64,000 bases of DNA from Pseudomonadota bacterium. GTDB taxonomy: Bacteria > Desulfobacterota > Binatia > UBA9968. The DNA lies in NCBI GenBank assembly GCA_021324155.1, contig JAJPJQ010000030.1, positions 29,204 to 93,203 on the forward strand, read 5' to 3'. The notes beneath the pieces were generated by a model. The model searched no databases. It was not told the DNA's origin and saw nothing but the letters and a program-made list of their open reading frames with translations. How positions within the stretch are numbered: the first letter of the stretch is position 1; each line of letters begins with the position of its first letter. Both the position numbers and the translations under genes were made by a program. Shown piece after piece: positions 8,057-16,328 of the stretch.

Positions 8057-8626
8057 ATGTTCGAAGGCAAGAAAGCCGGCCCCGCGCGCGTCGTCCGACG
8101 AGCACGGCCGATCCGCATGAGGCTGGCCGGCTGGACAAGCGGCGGTAAGATCGCGGGGGCGACCGCTTCGGCCGCAAGTTTGTTTTTAGCCTTCGTTTTA
8201 TTGACGCATCTCGAATGGGGGCGGCAGCCCCCGCCGGACTGGCGGCCATTGTATGATCGCGCAGAAGCCGCCGCCGCCCGCGGGGATCGTTACGAGGCCC
8301 GGCATTTCTACGTAAATGCCGCGCGCGCCGCCTCCTGGACGGAAGATTGGCGCGGGCTGCTTTCCGCCGCGTGCGGCATGAGAAAGCTCGAAGGCGTCCG
8401 GCAGCCGAGCGACGCGGTCCATGGCCTGCTGCTGCGCGCCATGATCGCGGCGGAGTCGCGGCGGAGCCGCGCTGGGTTGGAAGCTGTCGCGCAAGCGTTG
8501 GCGGCCGTCGGCGAGGCGGCCGCCGCCGCGATGGTTGTTAAGCGCCGCGGCGACGACTGGCCGGATGACAAATCGGCAGCGCAGGAAGCAGAGGACGCTT
8601 CCTTTGCGAATTGCGGGGCACGCTAG
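8057..8626 (+). CDS. hypothetical protein with one N-terminal membrane segment
   Basis: A 189-residue basic protein that I do not recognise. Residues about 30-50 (A-G-A-T-A-S-A-A-S-L-F-L-A-F-V-L-L) form a membrane segment preceded by arginines, so it is probably anchored with its C-terminus outside the cytoplasm. The rest is alanine- and arginine-rich helix, with a motif (LYDRAEAAAARGDRYEARHF) resembling a single TPR-like helix pair. No catalytic motif is visible. It has an AT-rich promoter-like upstream region. The ribosome site is weak and an internal ATG at 8117 is another possible start. The strong compositional bias means the ORF could be partly fortuitous. Confidence 0.5.
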   Translation: MFEGKKAGPARVVRRARPIRMRLAGWTSGGKIAGATASAASLFLAFVLLTHLEWGRQPPPDWRPLYDRAEAAAARGDRYEARHFYVNAARAASWTEDWRGLLSAACGMRKLEGVRQPSDAVHGLLLRAMIAAESRRSRAGLEAVAQALAAVGEAAAAAMVVKRRGDDWPDDKSAAQEAEDASFANCGAR

Positions 8627-8658
8627 GCGTTCGTTGTGAGGTGGGATGCTGTGGGTGA

Positions 8659-9789
8659 TTACCGCTTTTGCTCGACGTTCCTCATGATCTCCTTGGCGAG
8701 CTTGAAGATCGGCGTCAGATCGGCGTATTGGCTGCCGGAGATATCGATGTAGCTTCTGCCCTCGACGAGGCGGTTCTCCGGCAGCAGCGTATCCTTCGGA
8801 ATATCGATGCGCCGCGAGTTCGGCGGCGGCTCGCCGTAAAGATCGTTCGAGCTTTGCATCGCAATCTGACCGCGGCGCGACAGGAACCAGTTAATAAAAA
8901 CCTTCGCGGCGTTCGGATGAGGCGCGTCTTTGATGAGGCTCAGCGAGCCGCCGCCGGTGGTTACGCCCTGAGCTTCCTTCCACATACCGTCGTCGAAATC
9001 CGCGACGGGTAGTCCTTGGCTTCTAGCCTTCTCCGTGCCACGGCAGCCGATGCAGAGCGCGAGCTTGCCTTTCGCCAGCCAATCGACCAGCAGATGGCGG
9101 TCGCCGAAGGTGACGTCCATCGTGGAATAAAGTTTCCGAATCCACTCCGGGCCGATCTCCGGATGATAATAGAAAAATTGCAACGATGCGCCGAGGCCAG
9201 TTTCGGTCAGCGGCTGCGAGCCGACTTTTCCCTTCCACTTGGGATTGATGAGATCCCAATGCGATTTGAACTCCACCGGATTCACCAGCGAAGTGTTATA
9301 GGAAATGCTGCCGCGCCCGGGATTGGCGATGTACACGAAGATATACTTGCCGTCGTTGTCGGTGTAGGCGTGCTTGCCCGTCCACCACTTCGATTGATCG
9401 ACGACCTCGGGAAGAATCAGCGCCGGCGGCACGGGCGCGAGGACGCGCGCCTTGTACAACAGCGTATAGCTCGAGTTCGCGCCGCCGCTAAAGAGGTCGC
9501 CGATCGGCTTTCCCGCGCGCGCCTCGGCGATGATTCTGAGGGACAGCTGGTTGCCGCTGCCGTTGACCGAGACGGGCTTGATATCGGGAAACTCTTTCGT
9601 GAATTCGGCGAGAATCTGCGGCTGGCCGTAACGGCCGATGTAGAGATTGACGCGGCCTTCCTTTTTGGCGGCGGCGACGGTCTTCTCCCAGTCCGATTTC
9701 CAATCGGCCCGCGCCATGCCCGATGCCAGCGCGAAGGCGAGAACGGCGAGATGGACCGCGAGCGCTCGTCTACCACGCGCGTGCGTCAT
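8659..9789 (-). CDS. extracellular solute-binding protein, iron/thiamine type (array member A3)
   Basis: A 376-residue secreted binding protein. The signal peptide has a hydrophobic core at residues about 10-24 and ends at ARA/DW near residue 29. The mature N-terminus has the family pattern W-E-K-T-V-A-A-A-K-K-E-G, found in Fe(III)/2-aminoethylphosphonate/polyamine-type (SBP_bac_1) proteins. Further conserved points are the K-x-H-x-Y-x-D-N-D-G-K-Y-I-F strand and P-N-A-A-K-V-F-I-N-W-F-L-S-R-R-G-Q. Closely similar segments occur in the genes at 10761 and 12847, so the three are paralogues. It is the last gene of a five-gene A-B-A-B-A unit and lies 6 nt behind a B gene. No permease or ATPase is nearby. 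Confidence 0.88.
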   Translation of the reverse strand: MTHARGRRALAVHLAVLAFALASGMARADWKSDWEKTVAAAKKEGRVNLYIGRYGQPQILAEFTKEFPDIKPVSVNGSGNQLSLRIIAEARAGKPIGDLFSGGANSSYTLLYKARVLAPVPPALILPEVVDQSKWWTGKHAYTDNDGKYIFVYIANPGRGSISYNTSLVNPVEFKSHWDLINPKWKGKVGSQPLTETGLGASLQFFYYHPEIGPEWIRKLYSTMDVTFGDRHLLVDWLAKGKLALCIGCRGTEKARSQGLPVADFDDGMWKEAQGVTTGGGSLSLIKDAPHPNAAKVFINWFLSRRGQIAMQSSNDLYGEPPPNSRRIDIPKDTLLPENRLVEGRSYIDISGSQYADLTPIFKLAKEIMRNVEQKR

Positions 9790-9795
9790 GGATCG

Positions 9796-10740
9796 TTATT
9801 CTCCGTACAGCCCGTCGATGAAACCCGAGCCGTCCAGCTCTCTTAAGTAGTGGAGGTCCCACAGCGCGAGAGCGCTCAGCTCCTTGGCTTTCGGATCTTT
9901 CATGCAGCAGAGCTCGTACGCGTTGAGGATCGCGCGATGATCGGGGTACGGCTTCGGCAGCAGCTTCGCGACGCTGTTGTAGGTCGCGTTCGATTCGGGC
10001 ACGCGCCGCCGCAAGTCGGCGAGCATCGCCTCGGTCTCCTGCGCGTTCGTGCGCGCGTAATGAATCCCCAGCACGAGCGCGCGGACGAGGCGCTCGGCGA
10101 GCCGGTCCTTGCGTTTCAAGTTCGGAATCGTCGAGGTGAGCGTCGGGCCGTTGACCATCGGAACGCGTCCCATCTCGAGGACCTGCAATCCTTCTTTCGC
10201 GAAGGTCTCGGCCGCTCCGGTCGCCATGGCGGCGTCGGCTTTGCCTTCTTTTACAGCTTCGATCTGATCCTTGCGAAAATCCTCCGACATAATGTCGGCG
10301 ATCTCGACCCATTTGACTTCGTCGGGCTGCACACCCGCGCGCATCAAATAGATCATGTGGTTGCCGCGGATGTGGTTGTAGCCGCCGCCCTTGTCGAGCA
10401 CCGTGGTGTCGGCGAGGCGCTTGCCGCGGAGATCGGCAAGCGAGCGGATCGGCGCGCGCGAGATGAGCTTGTCGTTGACGCTGTTGGACGGCGAGGCGAG
10501 CGAGACGATCGGCTTCCCGCGCGCGACCAGACCGTACGGGCTAATGTGGTTGCCCGAGACGAAATCGACCCGGCCGTCGAACAGCGACGCCTCCGCGACC
10601 GACGAACTGTCGCAGTACTCGAAGCTCACCTCGATACTCAGTTGTTTCCAGATGCCGGCTTTGTCGATCACTTCCCAGATCGGCAGATGCGTGTGCGAGC
10701 GGTAAAACGCGCGGAGGTGAACGTGCTCGTAATCGGCCAT
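9796..10740 (-). CDS. NMT1-fold protein without signal peptide (array member B2)
   Basis: A 314-residue protein with periplasmic-binding-protein fold features but no signal peptide: the N-terminus (MADYEHVHLRAF) is polar. It is a close paralogue of the gene at 11884. Long near-identical blocks are shared, such as YRSHTHLPIWEV-like, DFVSGNH, LASPSNSVNDKL, ADLRGKR and RGNHM. Conserved His residues (HTH near 16-18, GNH, RGNH) and an ELCC motif stand out. Signal-less proteins of this fold include 4,5-dihydroxyphthalate decarboxylase, so an enzyme role in the cytoplasm is possible; database names would probably be ABC substrate-binding protein. The ribosome site AGGAG precedes the ATG. Confidence 0.82.
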   Translation of the reverse strand: MADYEHVHLRAFYRSHTHLPIWEVIDKAGIWKQLSIEVSFEYCDSSSVAEASLFDGRVDFVSGNHISPYGLVARGKPIVSLASPSNSVNDKLISRAPIRSLADLRGKRLADTTVLDKGGGYNHIRGNHMIYLMRAGVQPDEVKWVEIADIMSEDFRKDQIEAVKEGKADAAMATGAAETFAKEGLQVLEMGRVPMVNGPTLTSTIPNLKRKDRLAERLVRALVLGIHYARTNAQETEAMLADLRRRVPESNATYNSVAKLLPKPYPDHRAILNAYELCCMKDPKAKELSALALWDLHYLRELDGSGFIDGLYGE

Positions 10741-10760
10741 TGCTGCTCCTGTTTTTTAGT

Positions 10761-11870
10761 TTATTTTTTGCGCAGCTCGTTGATGAGCTTCGCTACGGGC
10801 TCTGGATCCTGAAAGCCGACCACGCTGTATTTTTTTCCGTCCTCGCGGCGCGAGGCGGGCAGCACATTGTCTTTCGGGATGTCGATGCGCATCGAGTCGG
10901 AGGGCTCGACGACTTTTTTGTTCATCACGTCCTGCCAGACGGTCTGTCCCTGGCGCGAGAGGAACCAGTTGATGAAAACGCGCGCGGCGTTCGGATTCGC
11001 CGCCTTATTGATGAGCGCGAGGCCGCTGTTGCCGCTTGTGCTGATCTCGCCCGCGGCTTCCTTGAGATTCGCGTGCTCGAATTCGCTCACCGGCACGCCC
11101 TGCTTGCGCGCCATGTCGGTGTCGGCGCAGTCGAAGCAGAGCGAGAACTTCCCTGTGCCGAGCCAGTCGGTCGCCTGACGGCGCTCCTGCGAGACGACGA
11201 GATCCATCTCGCTCCATAACTTGCGTACGAAATCCGGACCGAGCTGCGGGTTGTAGTAGAACCGCACCATGTTCGGCGAGCCGGTGCCCGGCCGCTCGAA
11301 GAGCAGGACCTTGCCTTTCCATTTCGAACTGAGCGCGTCCCAATAGGAATGAAATTCTTTTGCGTCGACGAGCTTGGAATTGTAATAGAGGCCGACGCCG
11401 GCGGCGCTGCCTTCGTACATGAAAACGTACTGACCTTCTGCGTCGGCGTAATGGTGTTTGCCGTTCAGCCATTTGGATTCGTCGACGACGTCCGGGAGCA
11501 TGAGAAGGGGCTTCAGCGGGTCGAGAACGCCGGCGCGCTGGAAGTCGTAAAACGCGCGGCCGCCCAGGCCGCCGCTGTAAACGTCCGCGAGAAACTTGCC
11601 GGCGCGGCGCTCGGCGATGATGCGCGGCATGAGGTCGCCGACCTTGCCGCTGACGATGATCGGCTTGATCCCGGGAAATTCCTTGCTGAAGGCGGCGATG
11701 ATGTCCGGGTGGGTGATCTCCATATCGCCCCAGACGCGGACTTCGCCCTCTTTTTTTGCGGCGGCGACGGTTTTTTCCCATCCCGCCTTCGCGTCGGGTC
11801 TCTCGGCGGCGGTCACGAACGGAGTAATGAGAAGGCAGAGTAAAACCGCTGGCACGAGCGCGATCGTCAT
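10761..11870 (-). CDS. extracellular solute-binding protein, iron/thiamine type (array member A2)
   Basis: A 369-residue secreted protein, paralogous to the genes at 8659 and 12847. The signal peptide is short and hydrophobic (M-T-I-A-L-V-P-A-V-L-L-C-L-L), with cleavage near AAE at about residue 22. The mature part starts with the same G-W-E-K-T-V-A-A-A-K-K-E-G-E-V pattern. Conserved points are L-L-M-L-P-D-V-V-D-E-S-K-W, H-Y-A-D-A-E-G-Q-Y-V-F and N-A-A-R-V-F-I-N-W-F-L-S-R-Q-G-Q. It is 13 nt downstream of B1 and 20 nt upstream of B2 in the same transcription unit. The ligand is unknown; related proteins bind ferric iron, thiamine or phosphonates. Confidence 0.88.
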   Translation of the reverse strand: MTIALVPAVLLCLLITPFVTAAERPDAKAGWEKTVAAAKKEGEVRVWGDMEITHPDIIAAFSKEFPGIKPIIVSGKVGDLMPRIIAERRAGKFLADVYSGGLGGRAFYDFQRAGVLDPLKPLLMLPDVVDESKWLNGKHHYADAEGQYVFMYEGSAAGVGLYYNSKLVDAKEFHSYWDALSSKWKGKVLLFERPGTGSPNMVRFYYNPQLGPDFVRKLWSEMDLVVSQERRQATDWLGTGKFSLCFDCADTDMARKQGVPVSEFEHANLKEAAGEISTSGNSGLALINKAANPNAARVFINWFLSRQGQTVWQDVMNKKVVEPSDSMRIDIPKDNVLPASRREDGKKYSVVGFQDPEPVAKLINELRKK

Positions 11871-11883
11871 ATCGTCCGCTCGC

Positions 11884-12837
11884 TTACGTCCGGTACAGCC
11901 CGTCGATGAAGCCCGAATGATCCAATTCTCTCAAGTAGTGAATGTCCCACAGCGCGCTCGGGCTGATGTTTTTCGCCGCCGGGTCCTTGAGACAGCAAAG
12001 CTCGTATGCGTTGCCGATGCCGCGGAGATCCGGATACGGCTTCGGCTGAAGCTTGGCGACGCTGTTATAGGTTACGCGCGCGGCGCGCGGCTCGCGCTCG
12101 CGCAGCCCGGCGAGAATCTTTTCCGTCTCCTCGCGGTGCGTACGCGCGAAGTTGATCCCGAGCACCTGAGCCTTCACCAGGCGCTCGCCGAGACGGTCCT
12201 TGCGCTTGAGATTGTCGAGCGTGCTCGTCACCGTCGGGCCGGTGATCATCGGCAGCGGCTCGATCGCGAGCGCGTGGAAGCCGGCCTGCTCGAATTTCTC
12301 CGTGCTCCCGGTGACGAAGGTCGCATCGGCGCGGCCCGATTTCATGCCTTCGAGCTGCGCGGTGCGGAACTCGTCCATCGTCTCGCAGAGCTCGACCCAT
12401 TCGACCTCGTCGAGGCGCAAGCCCGCGCGCATCACATAGACCATGTGATTGCCGCGCAGATGATGGTAGCCGCCGTGCGAGTCGACGAGCGTCGTGTCGG
12501 CGATGCGCTTGCCGCGGAGGTCGGCGACCGAGCGCACCGGCTCGCGTGTCACGAGCTTGTCGTTGACGCTGTTGGAAGGGGAAGCGAGGCAGACCATCGG
12601 CTTGCCGCGCGCGACCAGCGCGTAGGGCGTGATGTGATTGCCCGAGACGAAATCGACCTCGCCGCCGAACAGCGCCGCTTCCGCGAGCGTCGAGCTGTCG
12701 CAGAAATCGAACGACACTTTTATGCCGAGCCGCTGCCAGATTCCCGCCCGCTCGATTACCTCCCAGATCGGCAGATGCGTGTGCGAGCGGAAAAAAGCTT
12801 TGAGCTCGATCGGTGAATAATTTTCCTCGTGTGTCAT
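11884..12837 (-). CDS. NMT1-fold protein without signal peptide (array member B1)
   Basis: A 317-residue paralogue of the gene at 9796. By eye about two thirds of positions are identical over the N-terminal 140 residues. No signal peptide is present (M-T-H-E-E-N-Y-S-P-I-E-L-K-A-F-F). It shares the HTH, SGNHITPYALVARGKP, SPSNSVNDKL, DLRGKR and GGYHHLRGNHM blocks and the C-terminal ELCC and HYLRELD-x-SGFIDGLY blocks. GGGAG lies before the ATG. It is 9 nt behind A1 and 13 nt ahead of A2. If it truly stays in the cytoplasm it cannot act as a normal periplasmic receptor. An enzyme or a ligand chaperone is possible. The ligand and reaction are not known. Confidence 0.82.
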   Translation of the reverse strand: MTHEENYSPIELKAFFRSHTHLPIWEVIERAGIWQRLGIKVSFDFCDSSTLAEAALFGGEVDFVSGNHITPYALVARGKPMVCLASPSNSVNDKLVTREPVRSVADLRGKRIADTTLVDSHGGYHHLRGNHMVYVMRAGLRLDEVEWVELCETMDEFRTAQLEGMKSGRADATFVTGSTEKFEQAGFHALAIEPLPMITGPTVTSTLDNLKRKDRLGERLVKAQVLGINFARTHREETEKILAGLREREPRAARVTYNSVAKLQPKPYPDLRGIGNAYELCCLKDPAAKNISPSALWDIHYLRELDHSGFIDGLYRT

Positions 12838-12846
12838 TACAGCTCC

Positions 12847-13938
12847 CTATTTCAAGATTTCGCTGAGCAGCGCCTGGAGCGGCTTCTGATCCAAGAAGCC
12901 GACGACGCGGTATTTCTTTCCCTCGGCGCGCCGCGCATCGGGCATCACGTCGTCCTTGGGAATATCGATCCGCATCGAATCCGAGGGCTCTACTTCCAGC
13001 GTGTTCATTACGCGCTGCCAGACGCTCTGCCCCTGCCGCGAAAGATACCAGTTGATGAAAACGCGCGCGGCGTTCGGATGCGGCGCGCGATTGATGAGCG
13101 AGATCACGCTGCAACTGCCGCCGCCGATCGTGCCGCCTTCCTTGAACTGCGCCGGCGGAACCTCGCTGATCGGGAGCCCCTGTTTTTGCGCCACGTCGAG
13201 GTCGCGGCAATAGAAGCAGACGGGATATTTGCCGACGCCGAGCCAGTTGGTGCCCTGCCTGCGGTCGCGGAACAGCGTGACGTCCATTTTGGTCAAAAGC
13301 GTTCTCAAATAGTCGGGACCGACGTTGGGATCGTGATAGAGCATCAGCAGCGGCGTCGGCAGCGCCGCGCCGCGCGGATCCATCATTAGAATTTTGCCCT
13401 TCCATTTCGGCTGGACCAGGTCCCAGTACGACGTGATCTCTGTTGGTTTGGTCAGGTTCGTGTTGACCGAGAGGCCGGTCGTCGACACCGAGCCTTCGAA
13501 CATGAAGATGAATTTATTCTCCGGGTCGGTGTACCAGTGCTTGCCGCCGTACCATTTCGTCTGATCGGTGACTTCCGGCAGGATGAACGCCGGCGCGATC
13601 GGGTCGAGCGCTTTGGCGAGATAAAGGCTCCGCGGCGCGTTGGGCCCGCTGGCGATGATATCCGCGATGTACTTTTCGCCGCGGCGTTCGGCGAGAATGC
13701 GCGACGTAATATCGGCGGCGTGGCCGCCGACCGTCGTGACCTTAATCTCGGGATATTCTTTGTTGAAGGCGGCGAGAATCTCGGGACGCGTAATCTCCGA
13801 GCCGCCGTACGCGACGAGCTGTCCTTCCTTTTTCGCCGCTTCGACCGTTCTGGCCCACTCGGCTTTCCATGCGTCGGTGTCGGCGGCTCCCGCCTGTGCG
13901 GCGACCATCCATAAGAGCAGGAAGAGAAGGCGCTTCAT
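12847..13938 (-). CDS. extracellular solute-binding protein, iron/thiamine type (array member A1)
   Basis: A 363-residue secreted protein, the first gene of the minus-strand array. The signal peptide is M-K-R-L-L-F-L-L-L-W-M-V-A-A-Q-A-G-A-A, with cleavage around residue 19. The mature part contains W-A-R-T-V-E-A-A-K-K-E-G-Q-L, the Y-T-D-P-E-N-K-F-I-F-M-F-E-G strand and N-A-A-R-V-F-I-N-W-Y-L-S-R-Q-G-Q-S-V-W-Q. It is paralogous to the genes at 10761 and 8659. It is divergent from the stress-protein gene at 14048; the 109-bp gap between them contains a 10-bp palindrome that could be a shared operator. Confidence 0.88.
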   Translation of the reverse strand: MKRLLFLLLWMVAAQAGAADTDAWKAEWARTVEAAKKEGQLVAYGGSEITRPEILAAFNKEYPEIKVTTVGGHAADITSRILAERRGEKYIADIIASGPNAPRSLYLAKALDPIAPAFILPEVTDQTKWYGGKHWYTDPENKFIFMFEGSVSTTGLSVNTNLTKPTEITSYWDLVQPKWKGKILMMDPRGAALPTPLLMLYHDPNVGPDYLRTLLTKMDVTLFRDRRQGTNWLGVGKYPVCFYCRDLDVAQKQGLPISEVPPAQFKEGGTIGGGSCSVISLINRAPHPNAARVFINWYLSRQGQSVWQRVMNTLEVEPSDSMRIDIPKDDVMPDARRAEGKKYRVVGFLDQKPLQALLSEILK

Positions 13939-13981
13939 TACGTGCGCGTCTTACCAAACTCGCCGCCGCGGCGCAATGTGC

Positions 13982-14017
13982 TTGACGTGGAGTGCAAATC
14001 GTCTTAGTTAACGTTAA
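13982..14017 (+). promoter_or_regulatory. possible promoter with overlapping palindrome, divergent intergenic region
   Basis: TTGACG at 13982-13987 is followed 17 bases later by TAGTTA (14005-14010), a plausible but weak sigma-70-like promoter for the stress-protein gene. A perfect palindrome TTAACGTTAA (14008-14017) overlaps the -10 position. This gap is shared with the divergent binding-protein array, so one regulator could control both. Confidence 0.35.
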
Positions 14018-14047
14018 TCCATCGTCGCCGCCGCCCGGAGGTCAATC

Positions 14048-14497
14048 ATGAACCGAATCCGCCGCATCCTGCATGCCACCGATTTTTCCAGCGCATCGAA
14101 GCGGGCGCTCGAAACGGCCGTCGATTTCGCGAAGCAGAATAAAGCGCAGCTTTTTATCGCGCACGTGTTGGTTCCGAACATCGCTTACCCGACCGACAGC
14201 TACGCCGATCCGACGCTCTACGTCGAGATCGAGCGCAACGAGCGCCGGCATGCGCAATCTCAGCTGGAAAAACTCGTTCGCGATCTCCAGCGATCCAAGC
14301 TGAAGGTCGAGGGAGTGCTTCTGCGCGGGAGCGCAGCCGACCAGATCGTACGCGCCGGCAAGAATCGCAAGGCCGATATGATCGTTATCGGCACGCACGG
14401 CCGCACGGGCTTGAAAAAGCTGCTCATGGGAAGCGTGGCGGGCCGCATCGTCGCCGAATCCACGGTGCCTGTTCTAACCGTGCGCGGAAGAGGATAA
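14048..14497 (+). CDS. universal stress protein (UspA family)
   Basis: A 149-residue single-domain Usp. It begins R-R-I-L-H-A-T-D-F-S-x-x-S, the usual first strand and loop. It ends with the ATP-binding signature G-2x-G-9x-G-S (G-T-H-G then nine residues then G-S) and the final strand V-P-V-L-T-V-R. Length is normal for the family. Such cytoplasmic proteins bind ATP and help survival under starvation or oxidative stress. The CCCGGAGG run at 14034-14041 gives the start. The next gene, an O-methyltransferase, starts 23 nt later, so they may be cotranscribed. Confidence 0.95.
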   Translation: MNRIRRILHATDFSSASKRALETAVDFAKQNKAQLFIAHVLVPNIAYPTDSYADPTLYVEIERNERRHAQSQLEKLVRDLQRSKLKVEGVLLRGSAADQIVRAGKNRKADMIVIGTHGRTGLKKLLMGSVAGRIVAESTVPVLTVRGRG

Positions 14498-14520
14498 TAA
14501 ATAACAAAGAGGCCGTACTT

Positions 14521-15153
14521 ATGATTCCGGTTCCCGAAGAGATCGAAGCCTACGCCGAGCGCCACACGCGCGGCATGTCTGACCTCCACGCGACGGTGTG
14601 GAAGGACACCTACGAAAAAACCAAGTCGCCGCGTATGATGGTTGGCCCGTTGGAGGGCGCCTTCCTAAGGCTGCTTGTGCGCACAACCGGGGCGAAGCGC
14701 GTGCTGGAGATCGGCATGTTCACCGGTTACAGCGCGCTCGCCTGGGCCGAGGCGCTGCCCGAAGACGGCCGGCTCGTCACCTGCGATGTCAACCCCGAGA
14801 CCACGAAGATGGCGCAAGGCTACTTCGCCAAAAGCCCGCACGGTCACAAAATCGAAGTTAGACTCGGGCCGGCGCTCGACACGCTCAAGACGCTGCAAGG
14901 ACCGTTCGATATCTGTTTTATCGACGCCGATAAGACAGGCTACGACGCTTATTATGACGCGTGTCTACACCTTACCAGACAAGGCGGACTCATTGTGCTC
15001 GACAACATGATGCAGGGCGGGAAGGTTCTCAATCCGACCGATGATCGCGTGCGAGCGGTCGACGCGCTCAACAAGCGGATTCAAAAGGACCCGCGCGTCG
15101 AGAACGTCCTGCTGCCCGTCCGCGACGGCATCATGCTGGCGTACAAGCGTTAA
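14521..15153 (+). CDS. class I SAM-dependent O-methyltransferase (caffeoyl-CoA type)
   Basis: A 210-residue enzyme of the O-methyltransferase family 3 (catechol/caffeoyl-CoA type). SAM motif I is V-L-E-I-G-M-F-T-G-Y-S-A-L. Motif II includes the acidic residue in T-C-D-V-N-P-E. The metal-binding region is F-I-D-A-D-K-T-G-Y and V-L-D-N-M-M-Q-G-G. The protein is expected to methylate a catechol-like hydroxyl using Mg2+ in the cytoplasm. It follows the stress-protein gene closely. Its stop overlaps by 4 bases the stop of the convergent membrane-protein gene at 15150. The natural substrate cannot be inferred. Confidence 0.92.
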   Translation: MIPVPEEIEAYAERHTRGMSDLHATVWKDTYEKTKSPRMMVGPLEGAFLRLLVRTTGAKRVLEIGMFTGYSALAWAEALPEDGRLVTCDVNPETTKMAQGYFAKSPHGHKIEVRLGPALDTLKTLQGPFDICFIDADKTGYDAYYDACLHLTRQGGLIVLDNMMQGGKVLNPTDDRVRAVDALNKRIQKDPRVENVLLPVRDGIMLAYKR

Positions 15154-16205
15154 GCTGCTTCCGACGTTTCCATCCACGCCCAGTCGCGAATGAGATTGTA
15201 GCCGACGGCGAGCAGCGTCGGTCCGAGGAATATCCCGAGAAATCCGAAGGCGATCACCCCGCCGAGCGCGCCGAGGAAAGTAAGGATGAACGGGAGATCG
15301 CCCCCACGGCTGATAAAGTATGGCTTGATGATGTTATCGGCGCTACTCACGACCACTGCTCCCCACACCAATACGAAAATCGCCCAAGCGACGGAGCCTT
15401 TGTAGAATACCCATATAGCCGCAGGCAGCCAGACCAGCGCCGCCCCCACGGGGACAAGCGAGGCAAAGAAGGTGATGACGCCGAGTAGCAAGGCCGCAGG
15501 GACGCCGGACAGCCATAGGGCAAAAGCCGTTAGAATCGCTTGCACGATGCCGGTGCCGATGATGCCATAGATCACCCCCTTCATCGTCGCTGCCGCGATT
15601 GCGATCAAGCGTAGAGAGCGGTCGCCCCAAAGCCGAACCGCCATCGTATTCAGGTGCTTCGCACCGCTGCTGCCGTCGCGATAAAAGAAATAGGCGATGA
15701 ACAGACTGAGCAAGACCTGCAAGGTTCCTTGACCGACGGTTTTGACGCCGGTAATTACCCATTCTCCTGCCGGTAACAAGTATTTCGCCGCTTCGGTCAT
15801 GAGGCGGGCGCTGTCGTGAGCGAAATCGGCCCAATAACGGCTGATGCTGCCGCCCACCAGCGGAACAGCCGCTACCCAGGCCGGAGGGTCCGGCGGACCC
15901 TCGTCCATTAAGGTACGGCCCCAATTGATAGCCCGGCCGATATCGTCGCTCAGGCTCGACCCCACCGCGACAAGCGGGCCGATTACGACCGCTGCGATCA
16001 ATATGGTCGTTACCACTGCCGCCAATCCTTTGCGGCCGTGAAACCTGGCCTCCAGCCATGAAAAAACCGGCCAGGTGGCGAATACGATGATAAGCGCCCA
16101 CAACAAAGCTGTACTGAACGGACGGAGAATGAGAATGCAGCCGAGCAGCAGCAGGAGGAGCAAAGCGACCGCGGCGATTTGCTCGACACGGCTCGCGCTG
16201 GTCAT
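15150..16205 (-). CDS. AI-2E family transporter (PerM/YdiK type)
   Basis: An inner-membrane protein of about 351 residues with seven to eight hydrophobic segments. The first pair (L-L-L-L-L-L-L-G-C-I-L-I-L-R-P-F and L-L-W-A-L-I-I-V-F-A-T-W-P-V-F) is typical of the AI-2E exporter/PerM family. The C-terminal part has the conserved G-L-P-x-x-L-L-G-V-I-type helix pairs and F-G-F-L-G-I-F-L-G-P near the end. I chose the ATG at 16205 because the protein then begins like other members (M-T-S-A-S-R-V-E-Q). In-frame starts at 16226 and 16304 would add hydrophilic residues. Members export autoinducer-2 or act as Na+/H+ antiporters; which applies here is unknown. Confidence 0.88.
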   Translation of the reverse strand: MTSASRVEQIAAVALLLLLLLGCILILRPFSTALLWALIIVFATWPVFSWLEARFHGRKGLAAVVTTILIAAVVIGPLVAVGSSLSDDIGRAINWGRTLMDEGPPDPPAWVAAVPLVGGSISRYWADFAHDSARLMTEAAKYLLPAGEWVITGVKTVGQGTLQVLLSLFIAYFFYRDGSSGAKHLNTMAVRLWGDRSLRLIAIAAATMKGVIYGIIGTGIVQAILTAFALWLSGVPAALLLGVITFFASLVPVGAALVWLPAAIWVFYKGSVAWAIFVLVWGAVVVSSADNIIKPYFISRGGDLPFILTFLGALGGVIAFGFLGIFLGPTLLAVGYNLIRDWAWMETSEAA

Positions 16206-16328
16206 GGGAGGATCTTCCGTCGGCATGATGATGTTATTGGAAGGATTATTCCCGCGGCCCGGCGCCCCCTTGTGTTCGTTAGCGGAACCCTGCGCGTTCT
16301 GCAAGGTTCGGGGTGGCGAAAACCGAAA

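Noticed and set aside
8659..13938. Array considered as part of a mobile element
   Set aside because: No transposase, integrase, flanking inverted repeats or tRNA was seen, and base composition is like the neighbours.
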